Shown: positions 28,206-37,889 of the stretch, one piece after another
Layout: each line of letters opens with the position of its first letter
Position numbering within the stretch: position 1 is the stretch's first letter
Source: an uncultured Cohaesibacter sp.
Lineage (GTDB): Bacteria; Pseudomonadota; Alphaproteobacteria; Rhizobiales; Cohaesibacteraceae
Length of the DNA: 64,000 bases
Direction: 5' to 3'
Assembly: GCF_963676275.1 (NCBI RefSeq)
Contig: NZ_OY781091.1
Span: 2,892,775-2,956,774 of the forward strand
Made by a program: the position numbers and the translations under genes
Notes under the pieces: generated by a model
What the model saw: only the letters and a program-made list of their open reading frames with translations
What the model was told of the DNA's origin: nothing
The model's database searches: none

Positions 28206-29588
28206 TCAATAGGCCGAAATCTCGCTGACCTTGTGGCTCTCGCGATGCTTCTTGATATTGTCGGCAATCAGGAAAGCAAGCTCCAGCGACTGATCCGCAT
28301 TGAGGCGCGGATCGCAAACGGTGTGATAGCGATCAGAAAGATCATCCTCGGAAATCGCATGCGCCCCGCCGGTGCATTCGGTGACATTCTTGCCCGTCAT
28401 TTCCACATGCACACCACCCGGATAGGTACCTTCTGAGCGATGCACCGCAAAGAAGCTCTCGACTTCTTTCAGGATGCGCTCGAACGGGCGGGTCTTGTAG
28501 CCGTTGGCGGCCTTGACCACATTGCCATGCATCGGATCGCAGGACCACAGCACCTTGTGACCCTCGCGTTTCACGGCCTTGACCAGACTTGGCAGATGAT
28601 CAAACACCTTGTCGGCACCAAACCGCGTGATGAGCGTCAGACGACCGGCTTCATTCTCCGGATTGAGCACGTCGATCAGCCGCAGCAATTCGTCAGGGCT
28701 CATGCTCGGCCCGCATTTGAGACCAATCGGATTTTCGATGCCGCGGAAAAATTCCACATGGGCATGATCAAGCTGCCGGGTGCGGTCCCCGATCCAGAGC
28801 ATGTGGCCCGAGGTGGCATAATGCATGCCAGTGGTGGAATCGATGCGCGTAAAGGCCTGTTCATAGCCAAGCAACAGCGCTTCGTGGCTGGTGTAGAAAT
28901 CCGTCGAGCGCAGGGCTTCGGTCTTGGCAGGCTCCACACCGCAGGCGCGCATGAAGGCCATGGCCTCGGTGATGCGATCAGCCAACTCGCGATAGCGCGG
29001 CCCTTGCGGGCTGTCCTTGAGGAAATCCATCGTCCACTGATGCACATGATCGAGATTGGCATAACCGCCCTGCGCGAAGGCACGCAGCAGGTTCAGCGTT
29101 GCTGCCGACTGGCGATAAGCCATGATCATGCGCTGCGGATCGGGAATGCGTGCCTCGCTGGTAAAGTCGGTTTCATTGATGATGTCGCCGCGATAGCTTG
29201 GCAGTTCCACACCGTCAACAGTCTCTGTCGGCGAGGAACGCGGCTTGGCGAACTGACCAGCAATACGGCCCACCTTGACCACCGGAGAAGCGGCGGCAAA
29301 GGTCAGCACGGCTGCCATTTGCAGGAACACACGGAAGAAATCGCGAATATTGTCAGGATGATGCTCCACGAATGCTTCAGCGCAATCGCCGCCCTGAAGC
29401 AGGAAGCCCTCTCCCTCAGCAACCCGCGCCAACTGCTTACGCAATTTGCGCGCCTCGCCAGCAAAGACCAGAGGCGGATAAGTGGCAAGCGTGCCTTCAA
29501 CAGCTTTGACTGCATCGGCATCGGGATAATCCGGCACCTGCTGGATCGGTTTTGATCGCCAGCTGTCCGGTGTCCAGGTCTTGCTCAT
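28206..29588 (-). CDS. aroG: Class II 3-deoxy-7-phosphoheptulonate synthase
   Basis: First enzyme of the shikimate pathway: PEP plus erythrose 4-phosphate to DAHP. The protein is 460 residues, the size of plant-like class II enzymes, not the 350-residue class I type. Diagnostic segments include [11 protein letters not shown] with the metal cysteine, [12 protein letters not shown], and the C-terminal WSCDPMHGN and GGVHVEMTG. The start ATG is supported by the family N-terminus [12 protein letters not shown]. It is followed by a strong terminator. Confidence 0.95.
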   Translation of the reverse strand: MSKTWTPDSWRSKPIQQVPDYPDADAVKAVEGTLATYPPLVFAGEARKLRKQLARVAEGEGFLLQGGDCAEAFVEHHPDNIRDFFRVFLQMAAVLTFAAASPVVKVGRIAGQFAKPRSSPTETVDGVELPSYRGDIINETDFTSEARIPDPQRMIMAYRQSAATLNLLRAFAQGGYANLDHVHQWTMDFLKDSPQGPRYRELADRITEAMAFMRACGVEPAKTEALRSTDFYTSHEALLLGYEQAFTRIDSTTGMHYATSGHMLWIGDRTRQLDHAHVEFFRGIENPIGLKCGPSMSPDELLRLIDVLNPENEAGRLTLITRFGADKVFDHLPSLVKAVKREGHKVLWSCDPMHGNVVKAANGYKTRPFERILKEVESFFAVHRSEGTYPGGVHVEMTGKNVTECTGGAHAISEDDLSDRYHTVCDPRLNADQSLELAFLIADNIKKHRESHKVSEISAY

Positions 29589-29846
29589 TTTGTCCTCTTT
29601 TCACTTTGCTGATAGCCCCAATTCGGGCTCATAAAATAATCCGGCCCCAATATCCTGACGAGAGGATCGTGAAGAAGGGGGCCGGGCGCAGGTGTTATAC
29701 ACACCAAGGCAATGAGATGCCATACAAGTTTGGGCAAAACTATGGATAAACACTTCATCCATTCGTCACAAAATAACGAATTCGGAGCAAGAAGCACCAC
29801 AATATTACCCAAACAGCTTCTTTTGAGACAAAACTCGCAAGAATTT

Positions 29847-31298
29847 CTAGTAAATCTTTCTCTTGGCTGCTTTTGCTGCATAGGGGTTATCACCCTTGCG
29901 CATCAGCATGCGCACCGGAACCGCCGGAATATCGAACGTTTCGCGCAGATCATTGAGCAGATATCGCTGATAACTGTCTGGCAGATCTTCGGGGCGCGAA
30001 CACATGACCACAAAGGTCGGCGGACGGGCCTTGATCTGGGTGACGTAACGCACCTTGATACGACGCCCGCCAACGGCAGGAGGCGGATGGCCCTGCGTGG
30101 CTCCATTGAGCCAGCGATTGAGCCGCGAGGTGGAAACCCTTCGGTTCCAGACTTCATAAATATCCAGCACCGCCTTCATCAGCCGATCCAGATTCTTGCC
30201 CGTCAAGCCGGAAACCGGAATGAGCGGCACATCACGCATCTGCGGCAACAGGCGGGTTGCCTTCTCGCGCAGATCGGCCATCATTTCCTGAGGATTTTCA
30301 ACCAGATCCCATTTATTGAGGGCAATCACGATGGCCCGGCCTTCCCGCCCGACAAGATCAGCAATCTGCAAATCCTGTTTCTCGAACGGCTTGGTCACGT
30401 CCAGCGTCACGATCACCACTTCGGCAAACTGGATCGACCGCAACGCATCAGAAACAGAGAGCTTTTCCAGCTTCTCCTGCACCCTTGCCTTGCGGCGCAT
30501 GCCTGCGGTGTCAAACAGCTTGAATTTGCGATCCCGAAACTCCCAGTTCACCGAGATGGAATCGCGCGTAATCCCCGCCTCTGGCCCGGTCAGCAACCGG
30601 TCTTCGCCAAGCAGATTGTTGATCATCGTCGATTTGCCCGCATTCGGACGCCCGACAATGGCAACGCGCAAAGGCTTGGTCGGATCATAAAGCGGGGTCT
30701 CGGATTCACCATCCTCGATATCGACGTCAATCAGCGGACCGTCATCGTCGGCCAGTGCGGCCTCGAAATCATCGTCCTCATCAAGCCCGAGCGCGGCCTT
30801 TTTCGCATCATCATATTTGACCAGTTGCTCATAGAGATCAGCCATGCCGATGCCATGTTCGGCAGAAAGCGGCAAAGGCTCCCCAAGCCCCAGCGAAAAG
30901 GCTTCGTAGTAACCGGCATCGGAAGATTTGCCTTCCGACTTGTTGGCCAGCAACACGGTCGGCTTGCCAGCCTTGCGCACCATGGCAGCAAAATGCTCGT
31001 CCATCGGCGTGATACCGGCGCGGGCATCCATCATGAACAGCACGACATCGGCCATGCTGATCGCCCCTTCGGTCTGCAACCGCATGCGCGTTTCCAGCGC
31101 ATCTTCCTCGGCCACTTCCAGACCGGCCGTGTCGATAATGTTGATATGCAGATCGCCAAGCTGCGCATCACCTTCGCGCCGGTCACGGGTCACCCCCGGG
31201 CGGTCATCGACGAGCGCCAGCTTCTTGCCAACCAGGCGGTTGAACAGGGTGGATTTGCCCACATTGGGGCGGCCCACAATGGCTACATTCAGTTTCAT
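29847..31298 (-). CDS. der: Ribosome biogenesis GTPase Der (EngA)
   Basis: Double-GTPase required for 50S subunit assembly. The first G domain has GRPNVGKST at 9-17, and the second has GRPNAGKST near residue 213, followed by DTAG and NKWD motifs. A C-terminal KH-like domain ends the protein at 483 residues. It lies downstream of the yfgM-like and bamB genes on the same strand, the same order as in many proteobacteria. Confidence 0.97.
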   Translation of the reverse strand: MKLNVAIVGRPNVGKSTLFNRLVGKKLALVDDRPGVTRDRREGDAQLGDLHINIIDTAGLEVAEEDALETRMRLQTEGAISMADVVLFMMDARAGITPMDEHFAAMVRKAGKPTVLLANKSEGKSSDAGYYEAFSLGLGEPLPLSAEHGIGMADLYEQLVKYDDAKKAALGLDEDDDFEAALADDDGPLIDVDIEDGESETPLYDPTKPLRVAIVGRPNAGKSTMINNLLGEDRLLTGPEAGITRDSISVNWEFRDRKFKLFDTAGMRRKARVQEKLEKLSVSDALRSIQFAEVVIVTLDVTKPFEKQDLQIADLVGREGRAIVIALNKWDLVENPQEMMADLREKATRLLPQMRDVPLIPVSGLTGKNLDRLMKAVLDIYEVWNRRVSTSRLNRWLNGATQGHPPPAVGGRRIKVRYVTQIKARPPTFVVMCSRPEDLPDSYQRYLLNDLRETFDIPAVPVRMLMRKGDNPYAAKAAKRKIY

Positions 31299-31380
31299 TT
31301 CAGTTCGTCCAAAACAGATCGAATAAGGATAGAGGCAGCAAATGCGACTTGCCCGGCCCTATCCTCCAAATAGCACGGCA

Positions 31381-31408
31381 CCCCGGAGCTGCCAAAACAA
31401 CTCCGGGG
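31381..31408. other. Stable hairpin between bamB and der
   Basis: An eight-base-pair stem CCCCGGAG/CTCCGGGG with a 12-base loop lies in the 160-bp spacer between bamB and der. It has no T-run on the minus strand, so it may be an mRNA-processing or stabilising structure instead of a terminator. Confidence 0.5.
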
Positions 31409-31458
31409 CTACCAATGAATTCTTCAGGTTTCCCGAAAGCTTACGGGAATCCAAGGCC

Positions 31459-32826
31459 CTAATTGAAAGCAGACAAGCGACCCGATCCGCTCAAAGTGAT
31501 CAGGCGACCACTGACGGCGATGGGAGCAATGAAGACCGGATCCTGTATGTCTCTGGTCAGCAGTATCTTGCCATCCTTGGGGTCAACCGCAGCCAGCTTT
31601 CCGTCGTTGGAGGTCGCCCACAGGCGGCTGCCCGCCAAAACCGGACCGGCCCAACTTGTACTCATTTTCTTGCTTCTAACCGACGGCAGCTGACTTGACC
31701 AGCGAATTTTGCCCGTTTTGCTGTTAAGGGCAACGATCCGGTCATCCAGATCCAGAACAAAAACACTGTTGCCCGCAACGACCGGCGCATGGATCGAACC
31801 CAGCGACCGGTTCCAGAGCCGTTCACCATCACGCGCACGCAGAGCGATGGTATTGCCGCTCACGCTGGATGCATAGATGACGCCGTCATGAACGACAGGT
31901 CCGCCCGCAATGGCCGAAATACCTGAGATCGCATACCGGCGAGACCCCTGTACGACCGTATCGGACCAGCGCATTTCACCGGACTTGAGATCAAGCGCAA
32001 CCAGTTCGCCGGACGTACCCGAGAACAGGACCATGTTGCCGCTGATCGCAGGCGCCCCCGACCCCAGCATGCCCGTCCCTTGAGGGATACCCTCGAAGGT
32101 CCACAGCTCACTGCCATCGGAAGCATTGACGGCATATAGCGAGTTTGTTGCCGAAACGGCCAATACCGTATCACCGGCCACAACGGGAGCCCCCCGCGCC
32201 GGCGCGTCAAGCTTGAATGTCCAGAGCCGACGACCGGAACCGGCGTCCAGCGCAACCAGCTCACTAAAGCCGGAAGAAGCGAAAACGCGCGCGCTGTCCA
32301 TGGTAACAGCACCGCCCAGCGCGATACCCTTTTCATTCTGCGGCCGGACCGACACATTCCATATGCGCCCGCCATTGGAAGCATTATAGAGAGAAACGGC
32401 ACCATCGGGGCTATAGACCGCGATACGCCCGCCAACCGAGACAGGACGCGCAGCAGCACGCGCATCGGCGTCACCGCCACGAATAGCCGCGTTGGCGCTC
32501 CAGATCCGGGCGCCCTGCCCGCTGAAGGACACATTCGGCGGATTGTTTGTTGCCGGACCACCAGCCTGGGACCAAGAGGTAAATTCGACCGGACCGGGAA
32601 TAGAAACCGGAGACTGATCTTCCACCTTCGTTTCAGCTGCCGTATCAAAAAGCGATTGACGCTGACCGGGCAAGACATCTTCAGGAGTCTTAAACGGGTT
32701 CACATCATCGGCAAAATCCGTAACGCTGGAACAGCCCGCAAGCATAACGGCGCAAAGCAGCAATGCCGCCTTGCCGGCTCGGGCCAAAGAGTGCATCCCG
32801 GTCTGTGCAGTTGCAGCCCTATTCAT
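31459..32826 (-). CDS. bamB: BamB-like PQQ-repeat outer-membrane assembly lipoprotein
   Basis: A 455-residue lipoprotein with eight PQQ-type beta-propeller repeats. The signal peptide ends in a lipobox LAGC with the acylated C32. Repeats read as ALDAGSGRRLWTF, AVNASDGSELWTF, ALDLKSGEMRWSD, ALRARDGERLWNR and ALNSKTGKIRWSS. This matches BamB, the scaffold subunit of the BAM complex. The start is ATG 32826: AGGAGG lies six bases upstream, inside the end of the preceding gene, with which it overlaps by eight bases. The yfgM-bamB-der context supports the call. Confidence 0.92.
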   Translation of the reverse strand: MNRAATAQTGMHSLARAGKAALLLCAVMLAGCSSVTDFADDVNPFKTPEDVLPGQRQSLFDTAAETKVEDQSPVSIPGPVEFTSWSQAGGPATNNPPNVSFSGQGARIWSANAAIRGGDADARAAARPVSVGGRIAVYSPDGAVSLYNASNGGRIWNVSVRPQNEKGIALGGAVTMDSARVFASSGFSELVALDAGSGRRLWTFKLDAPARGAPVVAGDTVLAVSATNSLYAVNASDGSELWTFEGIPQGTGMLGSGAPAISGNMVLFSGTSGELVALDLKSGEMRWSDTVVQGSRRYAISGISAIAGGPVVHDGVIYASSVSGNTIALRARDGERLWNRSLGSIHAPVVAGNSVFVLDLDDRIVALNSKTGKIRWSSQLPSVRSKKMSTSWAGPVLAGSRLWATSNDGKLAAVDPKDGKILLTRDIQDPVFIAPIAVSGRLITLSGSGRLSAFN

Positions 32827-33514
32827 TGGGCGCCTCCTTGGCTTCATCGCTTCCGCTTTCTTCAAACTGGGACCTAATATAATTCACATAGACCTGAGCG
32901 CGCTGGCGCATTTCCGGCGGGGTCTCGGCATCCTGCGAAATGCGCTCGGCAATCGGCATGGCCTGCGCATAGTCTTTCTTTTGCAGATAAGCGAGCATCA
33001 CCAGCTCTCTGGCAGAATGGCGAAAGCCGTTATTGTCCATCAGGCTGGTCAGTTCATTGATCACTTCATCAACCTTGCCCTGATTGAGCATCAGCACATT
33101 GGCGCGAATGCGAGCAAGGCTCTGAATGACCGGCTGCACATCGGGATTGTTGGCGGCATCCTTGAACAGCGCAATCGCATCATCAATATCGCCATTGGCA
33201 GCTTTTTCAGAAGCAATCCGCATTTCAGCAAGAACGGGATATCCGCCAGCCCCTTCGGCCTTGATCTTTTCAAGCGCCGCCATGGCTTCGTCTTTCTTGC
33301 CCTCTTCGGACAAGCTCAGCGCAGCGATGAAGGCATCGCCGGATTCAGCGGCCTGCTTGTGGCGCCAATATTCATAGCCCTTGTCCGCAGCGGTTCCCAA
33401 AACGATCAGAAGAGCAAAGCCAATGACGAAGGGACCGAACTTGTCCCACATACTCTTGATTTGCTCATGGCGCAGCTCTTCATCGACTTCACGAATAAAA
33501 TCGGACTCAGACAT
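32819..33514 (-). CDS. YfgM-like tetratricopeptide membrane protein
   Basis: A 231-residue protein with a cytoplasmic N-terminus, one transmembrane helix (about 27-45, FVIGFALLIVLGTAA) and a periplasmic TPR domain. This is the YfgM (TPR_21) layout; YfgM associates with the SecYEG translocon and periplasmic chaperones in E. coli. Two ATGs occur in tandem; I use the second (MSESDFIREVDEE), which matches the family start. It is the first gene of the bamB-der cluster. Confidence 0.87.
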   Translation of the reverse strand: MSESDFIREVDEELRHEQIKSMWDKFGPFVIGFALLIVLGTAADKGYEYWRHKQAAESGDAFIAALSLSEEGKKDEAMAALEKIKAEGAGGYPVLAEMRIASEKAANGDIDDAIALFKDAANNPDVQPVIQSLARIRANVLMLNQGKVDEVINELTSLMDNNGFRHSARELVMLAYLQKKDYAQAMPIAERISQDAETPPEMRQRAQVYVNYIRSQFEESGSDEAKEAPNE

Positions 33515-33837
33515 CATTCCTCGCTTGCACCGGACATTCGGACCGGCAAACTTTCTTCTCGACTGCCACTGGGCAGACCAATATTCCGTTTCTGTTGCGG
33601 GACATTAGCCGGTCCCAAGGCATGACGCAATCATGCAATGCGGCGCAAGCCCCCTCTCAGGCAGGAAAAACCGAAAAAACCCCCAGAGTAAAAGCCAACA
33701 GCCGGAGATGGAGCCCGATTCTCCCCATTTTCGCGAAAAAGGCAGCCAGATCCACTTCTTGCAGACCAATAATGGCCGCAATGGGATCGGCAAGCGCTTT
33801 TACCCTTGCAGAATGAGGATCACGCGCAAAATAGGGA
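33515..33837. other. Intergenic region upstream of the yfgM-bamB-der cluster
   Basis: 323 bp without a credible gene. It should contain the promoter of the yfgM-like gene and the 3' end of the nnrU transcript. I see no clear hairpin terminator. Confidence 0.4.
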
Positions 33838-34407
33838 TCAAAGGAGCGGGCTGACACCAAACAGCATTTCATGCAGACCGAAAATCATCGCGGCATAGAA
33901 GGCGCTCCCCAGCACAAAGGCGAACAGATCGCCCTTGAGCGTCCCTTCCGGAACGACAACGAGCCCGGCTGAAATGCGCCTCTTGAGAGAAATTCGGTAA
34001 CTGACCCCATAGAATAGAAAGAAACCGAACAGGATAAGATCGGCCAGAGAGCCATTGGCGAGCAGATGGGCAAAGGCCCATGTCTTGATGGCAATTGAAA
34101 ATGGCGAGGTGAGTTTCTGTTTGATCTTGCCCTTGAACAAGCCTGCAAAGGCCAAAATCGTGGCAAAAAGCATAAAAGTGGCCGCCAAATGCCGGGTCCA
34201 GAGCGGAGGATACCAAAGGATGACACCATCCTTTGCCTCGAAATATCCCACATAAATCAGCCCTACGGCGAGCAGCGCCACCGCGCCGTGAAAGAGACGA
34301 TACCCCATGACACCAAACCGCTGGTAGAGACCGTTCTGCAATTCGGCTCTTTGGGGAACCAAATGGATAGCAAGGAACAAAATAACTCCGACAAGCAACA
34401 AAATCAT
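33838..34407 (-). CDS. NnrU family membrane protein (copy 1)
   Basis: A 189-residue integral membrane protein with about six hydrophobic helices. It begins with the family pattern LLVGVILFLAIHLVP, and has GYRLFHGAVALLAVGLIYVGY and the central HLAATFMLFATI and KTWAFAHLLANG. NnrU proteins were first linked to nitrite/nitric oxide metabolism and occur in heme/isoprenoid pathways; the role here is unassigned. The start is ATG 34407; the upstream extension has no membrane character. A second family member is at 55.7-56.3 kb. Confidence 0.88.
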   Translation of the reverse strand: MILLLVGVILFLAIHLVPQRAELQNGLYQRFGVMGYRLFHGAVALLAVGLIYVGYFEAKDGVILWYPPLWTRHLAATFMLFATILAFAGLFKGKIKQKLTSPFSIAIKTWAFAHLLANGSLADLILFGFFLFYGVSYRISLKRRISAGLVVVPEGTLKGDLFAFVLGSAFYAAMIFGLHEMLFGVSPLL

Positions 34408-34792
34408 CTGAATATCAACTCCTTGGCGATGAATGCCCCTATTCAGGCAGCCGACGAACAATTCCGGAAAACCCCTTAGGCAATTTCAGCGGTAGCCTGC
34501 AACTTTTGAAAAGTCAATTATTGAGTATAAAACTCAACTGAACCATCCCCGGTCAACAAGTCTGAGAAATACAGATGCCGACAGCGAACGGAACAGCGCC
34601 CGCCCCGCGTTCCGCAGGAATCCGCGACGAATAAAGAGATTGACCTAGACGCAGAACTGCCGCAGGCTCTCATCTGGATTTCTGCCATTCGCTGGCTGTT
34701 GATGGCGAAAAGTCCGCGCGAGACCACCTTCAATCGGGAAGACATGCCCGCAACGGAACCATTTGCCGTTGCGCCAGCAACAGGAGCAGACC
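34408..34792. other. Divergent region with two palindromes between nnrU and the DksA-like gene
   Basis: The region has a perfect 13-bp palindrome ACTTTTGAAAAGT (34502-34514), then TTGAGTATAAAACTCAA (34521-34537). They lie seven bases apart and could be operators or promoter-overlapping sites. No gene is visible. Confidence 0.45.
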
Positions 34793-35149
34793 ATGCCTAT
34801 TTCTCCCAAAAACGCGATGGAGTTATTGGAAGGAAAACGCATCGAGATCACCTCTTTGAGCGAGATGTCCAAAGAGGCACGCAAGGTTGTCGCTCTTGAC
34901 CAGCAGAGCGTCGGGCGACTGTCACGCATGGACGCGCTGCAAGGTCAGGCGATGGCCAGGGAAACCGAACGCCGCCGGGCGCTGGAACTGCAAAAGATCG
35001 AAAAAGCCTTTGAACGCCTTGAAAGCGGCGATTTCGGCTACTGCATCGAATGCGATGCAGAGATTCCGCTCAAGCGGCTGGAGATCGACCCCACGGCAAC
35101 CCTTTGCGTGGAATGCGCTGCCAAGAAGGAAAAAGCCAAAAAGAGATAG
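34793..35149 (+). CDS. TraR/DksA family zinc finger protein
   Basis: A 118-residue protein with the C4 zinc finger C84-x2-C87 ... C105-x2-C108 (YCIECDAEI ... LCVECA). Upstream is a short helical segment (about 55-80) in place of the full coiled coil of DksA. Such proteins bind the RNA polymerase secondary channel and can mimic ppGpp/DksA action. The start is well defined: AGGAG is six bases before ATG 34793. A 128-residue version with ten more N-terminal residues is possible but less likely. Confidence 0.9.
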   Translation: MPISPKNAMELLEGKRIEITSLSEMSKEARKVVALDQQSVGRLSRMDALQGQAMARETERRRALELQKIEKAFERLESGDFGYCIECDAEIPLKRLEIDPTATLCVECAAKKEKAKKR

Positions 35150-35405
35150 CAGTTGCCTCTCTTGCTGATACAGCCGTGCAAGGGCAGGCCCGAGTGCGAC
35201 GCAAAAGATACACCACACGTTTTTTTGATGGGTAAAACCCCTAAGCTTCAGACAACAGCCTTCTTATTTGGCGCAGAATGCGTAATCTGCCCCCCAATAT
35301 ATTGTGCTTGCGTTCCTTTTTGAGTCTCTTATTGCATTGCATGACACAGGACGCAGACAGGCAAGATTTCAATCAAACGATCACAAAATCGGAAGGGGCA
35401 TAGTT

Positions 35406-35897
35406 ATGCTGGCGCGGGGCCATTTCATTATTTCTTTCCTCAAGACCATTCTCAAGGCTCCGTTGAGCAGGATGCTCGCTGCCAGTCTTCTGTTGACAGC
35501 AATGATCGGCACCACCCCCGGCTTTGCTTCGGCAAATGACACCATCCAGATCCGGGTCGATCTGTCCAAGCAGACCATGTTTGTTTCGGTCAATGGCTGG
35601 AAACGCCACACCTGGCCGATTTCCTCTGCCAGAGATGGTTTCACGACGCCCGCAGGCCTCTATCGCCCGACCCGGATGTATGAAGATTATCGCTCGAAGG
35701 AATATAACAACGCTTCGATGCCCTACTCCATCTTCTTCTATCAAGGCTATGCAATTCACGGCACCTCGGCCGTAAAATCCCTCGGCTCGCCAGCCTCGCA
35801 TGGCTGCATCCGGCTGCATCCGGACAATGCCAAGGAACTCTATGAGCTGGTCTCGGTAAATGGCAAGGACAATACCCGCGTCTTCATCACCGAATAG
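35406..35897 (+). CDS. L,D-transpeptidase (YkuD domain)
   Basis: A 163-residue exported enzyme with a long signal peptide/anchor (residues 8-43). The catalytic motif is complete: H118 in AIHGTSA, then S131-H132-G133-C134-I-R136, with C134 the nucleophile. It makes 3-3 crosslinks in peptidoglycan or attaches proteins to it, in the periplasm; the class is abundant in Rhizobiales. GGAAGGGG precedes ATG 35406 at a good distance. Confidence 0.92.
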   Translation: MLARGHFIISFLKTILKAPLSRMLAASLLLTAMIGTTPGFASANDTIQIRVDLSKQTMFVSVNGWKRHTWPISSARDGFTTPAGLYRPTRMYEDYRSKEYNNASMPYSIFFYQGYAIHGTSAVKSLGSPASHGCIRLHPDNAKELYELVSVNGKDNTRVFITE

Positions 35898-35947
35898 AAG
35901 CGCCAACAAGAGCGCTTTTTCAGCGCTCCACCAGCTTTGATTCTGCA

Positions 35948-35986
35948 TGAGCCTGAGGTCGCAAGATCTCAGGCTCACATCTTTTT
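35948..35986 (+). terminator. Rho-independent terminator after the L,D-transpeptidase gene
   Basis: A ten-base-pair perfect stem TGAGCCTGAG/CTCAGGCTCA with a ten-base loop, then CATCTTTTT. Confidence 0.7.
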
Positions 35987-36002
35987 GCCAGTCCTTTTCT
36001 CA

Positions 36003-36422
36003 TTACCGCATTAGCTTGAGCGACCCGGTCAGGGATCGAACCCATTTGACCGGCCCCACAAGCCCCAGCCCATCAATCGGCTCTTGCTGCAGATTGCGCC
36101 CCGGCATGGCACGCTCATATTCTTCATAGGCATGAAGAGAGCGCGCAAAGGCAGGAAAAGGAACCACCGCCTCCCCACCCTTTTTGGCCGCAATGGCCTT
36201 CATAAGCAGAGCGCCAATCGCTTCTTGCGAGGCCTGCAAGACGGGAACCGGAAGGCAGGAACTGACGTCAATGGACCGCCCCATGCAATCGCTAAGATTG
36301 CGGGCAGCCAAAGAAGGCTCTCTTGCTCCCAAACCGATTGCAATGGCGCTGGCCGTGTTGGCAATCAGGCCCAGCGGCATATCCGGATTGACGATGATGG
36401 CGAGGCGGAAATCATTATTCAT
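36003..36422 (-). CDS. DUF2000 family protein
   Basis: A 139-residue cytoplasmic protein matching DUF2000: it opens RLAIIVNPDMPLGLIANTASAIAIGLGA, with VPVLQAS in the middle and FPAFARSLHAYEEYE near the end. The fold resembles peptidyl-tRNA hydrolase 2, but the family is uncharacterised. I chose ATG 36422; the longer frame adds 16 residues without homologous character. It is transcribed divergently from an Lrp/AsnC regulator, which probably controls it. Confidence 0.85.
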   Translation of the reverse strand: MNNDFRLAIIVNPDMPLGLIANTASAIAIGLGAREPSLAARNLSDCMGRSIDVSSCLPVPVLQASQEAIGALLMKAIAAKKGGEAVVPFPAFARSLHAYEEYERAMPGRNLQQEPIDGLGLVGPVKWVRSLTGSLKLMR

Positions 36423-36555
36423 AATGGGCAAAACTCCTTGCTGTTTTCCCAAGCCTAGCCCCGATAACAAGCAATTATCTGCCTATCCTTGCATTAATCT
36501 CATGCTTATAGATAGAATCTACCCATTATCGAACCTTTGGAGAAAGAGTTACCCC

Positions 36556-37023
36556 ATGACCAACAGTCCAGCCGACATTCGCATTCTCAAAGCGCTGCAA
36601 AGGGATGGCAGACTGACCAATCAGGCGCTGTCGGAAGAAATCGGCCTTTCCACATCGCCCTGTTGGCGCAAGGTGAAACAGCTGGAAGAAACCGGCGTAA
36701 TCGAAGGCTATACGACCCGGATCAATCGCCGCGCCGTAGGGCTGGGCGTTTTGGCCTTCATCCGCATCAAGATCGACGGCCACAGCGAAGAGGAATCAGA
36801 AGAATTTGCCCGGCAAGTTCAAATGCTCGACAGCGTTGTCGCCTGCTACAGTCTGGCTGGAGATGCCGATTTCCTGTTGCAGGTCGTTGCAAGAGATCTG
36901 GATGACTATGCCGATTTTGCCATGGACGAAATCCGCCGCCTGCCCCGCATCAAGGAGATGCAGTCCTCCATGGTCTTGAGGGAAATAAAGCCCTTCAGCG
37001 GCTATCCGCTAAAGGAGAAGTGA
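36556..37023 (+). CDS. Lrp/AsnC family transcriptional regulator
   Basis: A 155-residue regulator. The N-terminal winged HTH spans about 5-60 (ADIRILKALQRDGRLTNQAL, IGLSTSPCWRKVKQLEETG) and a C-terminal RAM/ligand-binding domain spans 65-150 (GDADFLLQVVARDLDDYADF). Members usually sense an amino acid and bend DNA as octamers. The divergent DUF2000 gene 133 bp away is the likely target. A much longer reading frame runs in from upstream, but the ATG at 36556 fits the family N-terminus. Confidence 0.92.
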   Translation: MTNSPADIRILKALQRDGRLTNQALSEEIGLSTSPCWRKVKQLEETGVIEGYTTRINRRAVGLGVLAFIRIKIDGHSEEESEEFARQVQMLDSVVACYSLAGDADFLLQVVARDLDDYADFAMDEIRRLPRIKEMQSSMVLREIKPFSGYPLKEK

Positions 37024-37098
37024 GCAGCCCTTATCGCTCCTCCTCCAGAGCAGACTTCAGAAAGACCAAACCTTAAATCGGCTTCAAGGAGAAGCGGC

Positions 37099-37809
37099 CT
37101 ATTTCCGTTTCCAATTTTCCCAGACGAAGGTGTAACACCATGTTCTGTCATGGGTCTTGGACAAGGCATCCACAATGGCATCTCGGCGCAACTTGGCTCC
37201 CTTGATGAATTTGTGAAACTGGATCTGATAGTCGCGGGTCATGGCAAGCATGTCATGCTGGGCCATATATTCCAGCAAGGGAAATTCGCCCCCCTCGATA
37301 TTGATCTTCATCAGATCGATCTGCTCGACCCCAAGGTCCCGGACGACACGGGCAACCGCACGCACTTCGCAGCGCACCGTCTGCTTGCCATCATGTTCGC
37401 CATTGAGGAAAGACGAGCCATCGACACTATCGGAAAGCTCGAAAAAGCCATCGACATCCGACACACCATAATTGAGGGGGATGATCTGGCTGTTATCCTT
37501 GAACCGATCGACGCATTTCTGAAAAAACACCGGATGAGGCTCGAACAGATAGACCTTGCAACCATATTTTCCGTTAATTTCGGCTGCGAAATCACCGACA
37601 TAGCCGCCCAGATCGAAAACAATCGAATCCTTTGCAAGATCGGGATAATCCAGCCGCAGGGTTTCGTCCCCTCGATCAGCGAACCAGCGCTCCACCTCAC
37701 GCGTGAAGGCATCCTTGCGAATATGCCGCCGATAGAGTTTCCCCGGCTTGGCCAGCAGTTTTCTTCCGATCTTCTTAAGACTGGCCCCAAAACCATTCCC
37801 TGATGCCAT
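37099..37809 (-). CDS. FkbM family methyltransferase
   Basis: A 236-residue SAM-dependent methyltransferase. The SAM-binding loop is VFDLGGYVGDFAAEI (about 64-78), the ribose-binding acidic residue follows in VYLFEPHPVFF, and the FkbM-specific DLMKINIEGGEFPLLEYM is at about 165-182. FkbM enzymes O-methylate sugars of antibiotics, capsules and O-antigens. Its TPR/hydrolase neighbour upstream is 80 bp away on the same strand. The start codon is preceded by nine consecutive G on the coding strand, which is unusual (see findings). Confidence 0.88.
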   Translation of the reverse strand: MASGNGFGASLKKIGRKLLAKPGKLYRRHIRKDAFTREVERWFADRGDETLRLDYPDLAKDSIVFDLGGYVGDFAAEINGKYGCKVYLFEPHPVFFQKCVDRFKDNSQIIPLNYGVSDVDGFFELSDSVDGSSFLNGEHDGKQTVRCEVRAVARVVRDLGVEQIDLMKINIEGGEFPLLEYMAQHDMLAMTRDYQIQFHKFIKGAKLRRDAIVDALSKTHDRTWCYTFVWENWKRK

Positions 37810-37811
37810 GT

Positions 37812-37820
37812 CCCCCCCCC
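37812..37820 (-). promoter_or_regulatory. G9 homopolymer serving as ribosome binding site
   Basis: On the coding strand nine G are followed by AC and then the ATG of the FkbM gene. The run is the only purine-rich sequence in Shine-Dalgarno position. Homopolymers of this length are prone to slippage during replication. Confidence 0.6.
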
Positions 37821-37889
37821 AAACACAGCCCGATCATTTTCAACCAATGTCCGGCTGTTTCTATATGTTCTTATCCTGAACGCAGCAAT

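Noticed and set aside
29712-31373. 553-codon plus-strand open frame opposite der
   Set aside because: Antisense shadow of der, whose double P-loops are unambiguous.
33595-33854. Two overlapping plus-strand frames of 73 codons in the nnrU-yfgM gap
   Set aside because: They overlap each other in different frames, run into nnrU antisense, and look like random translation.
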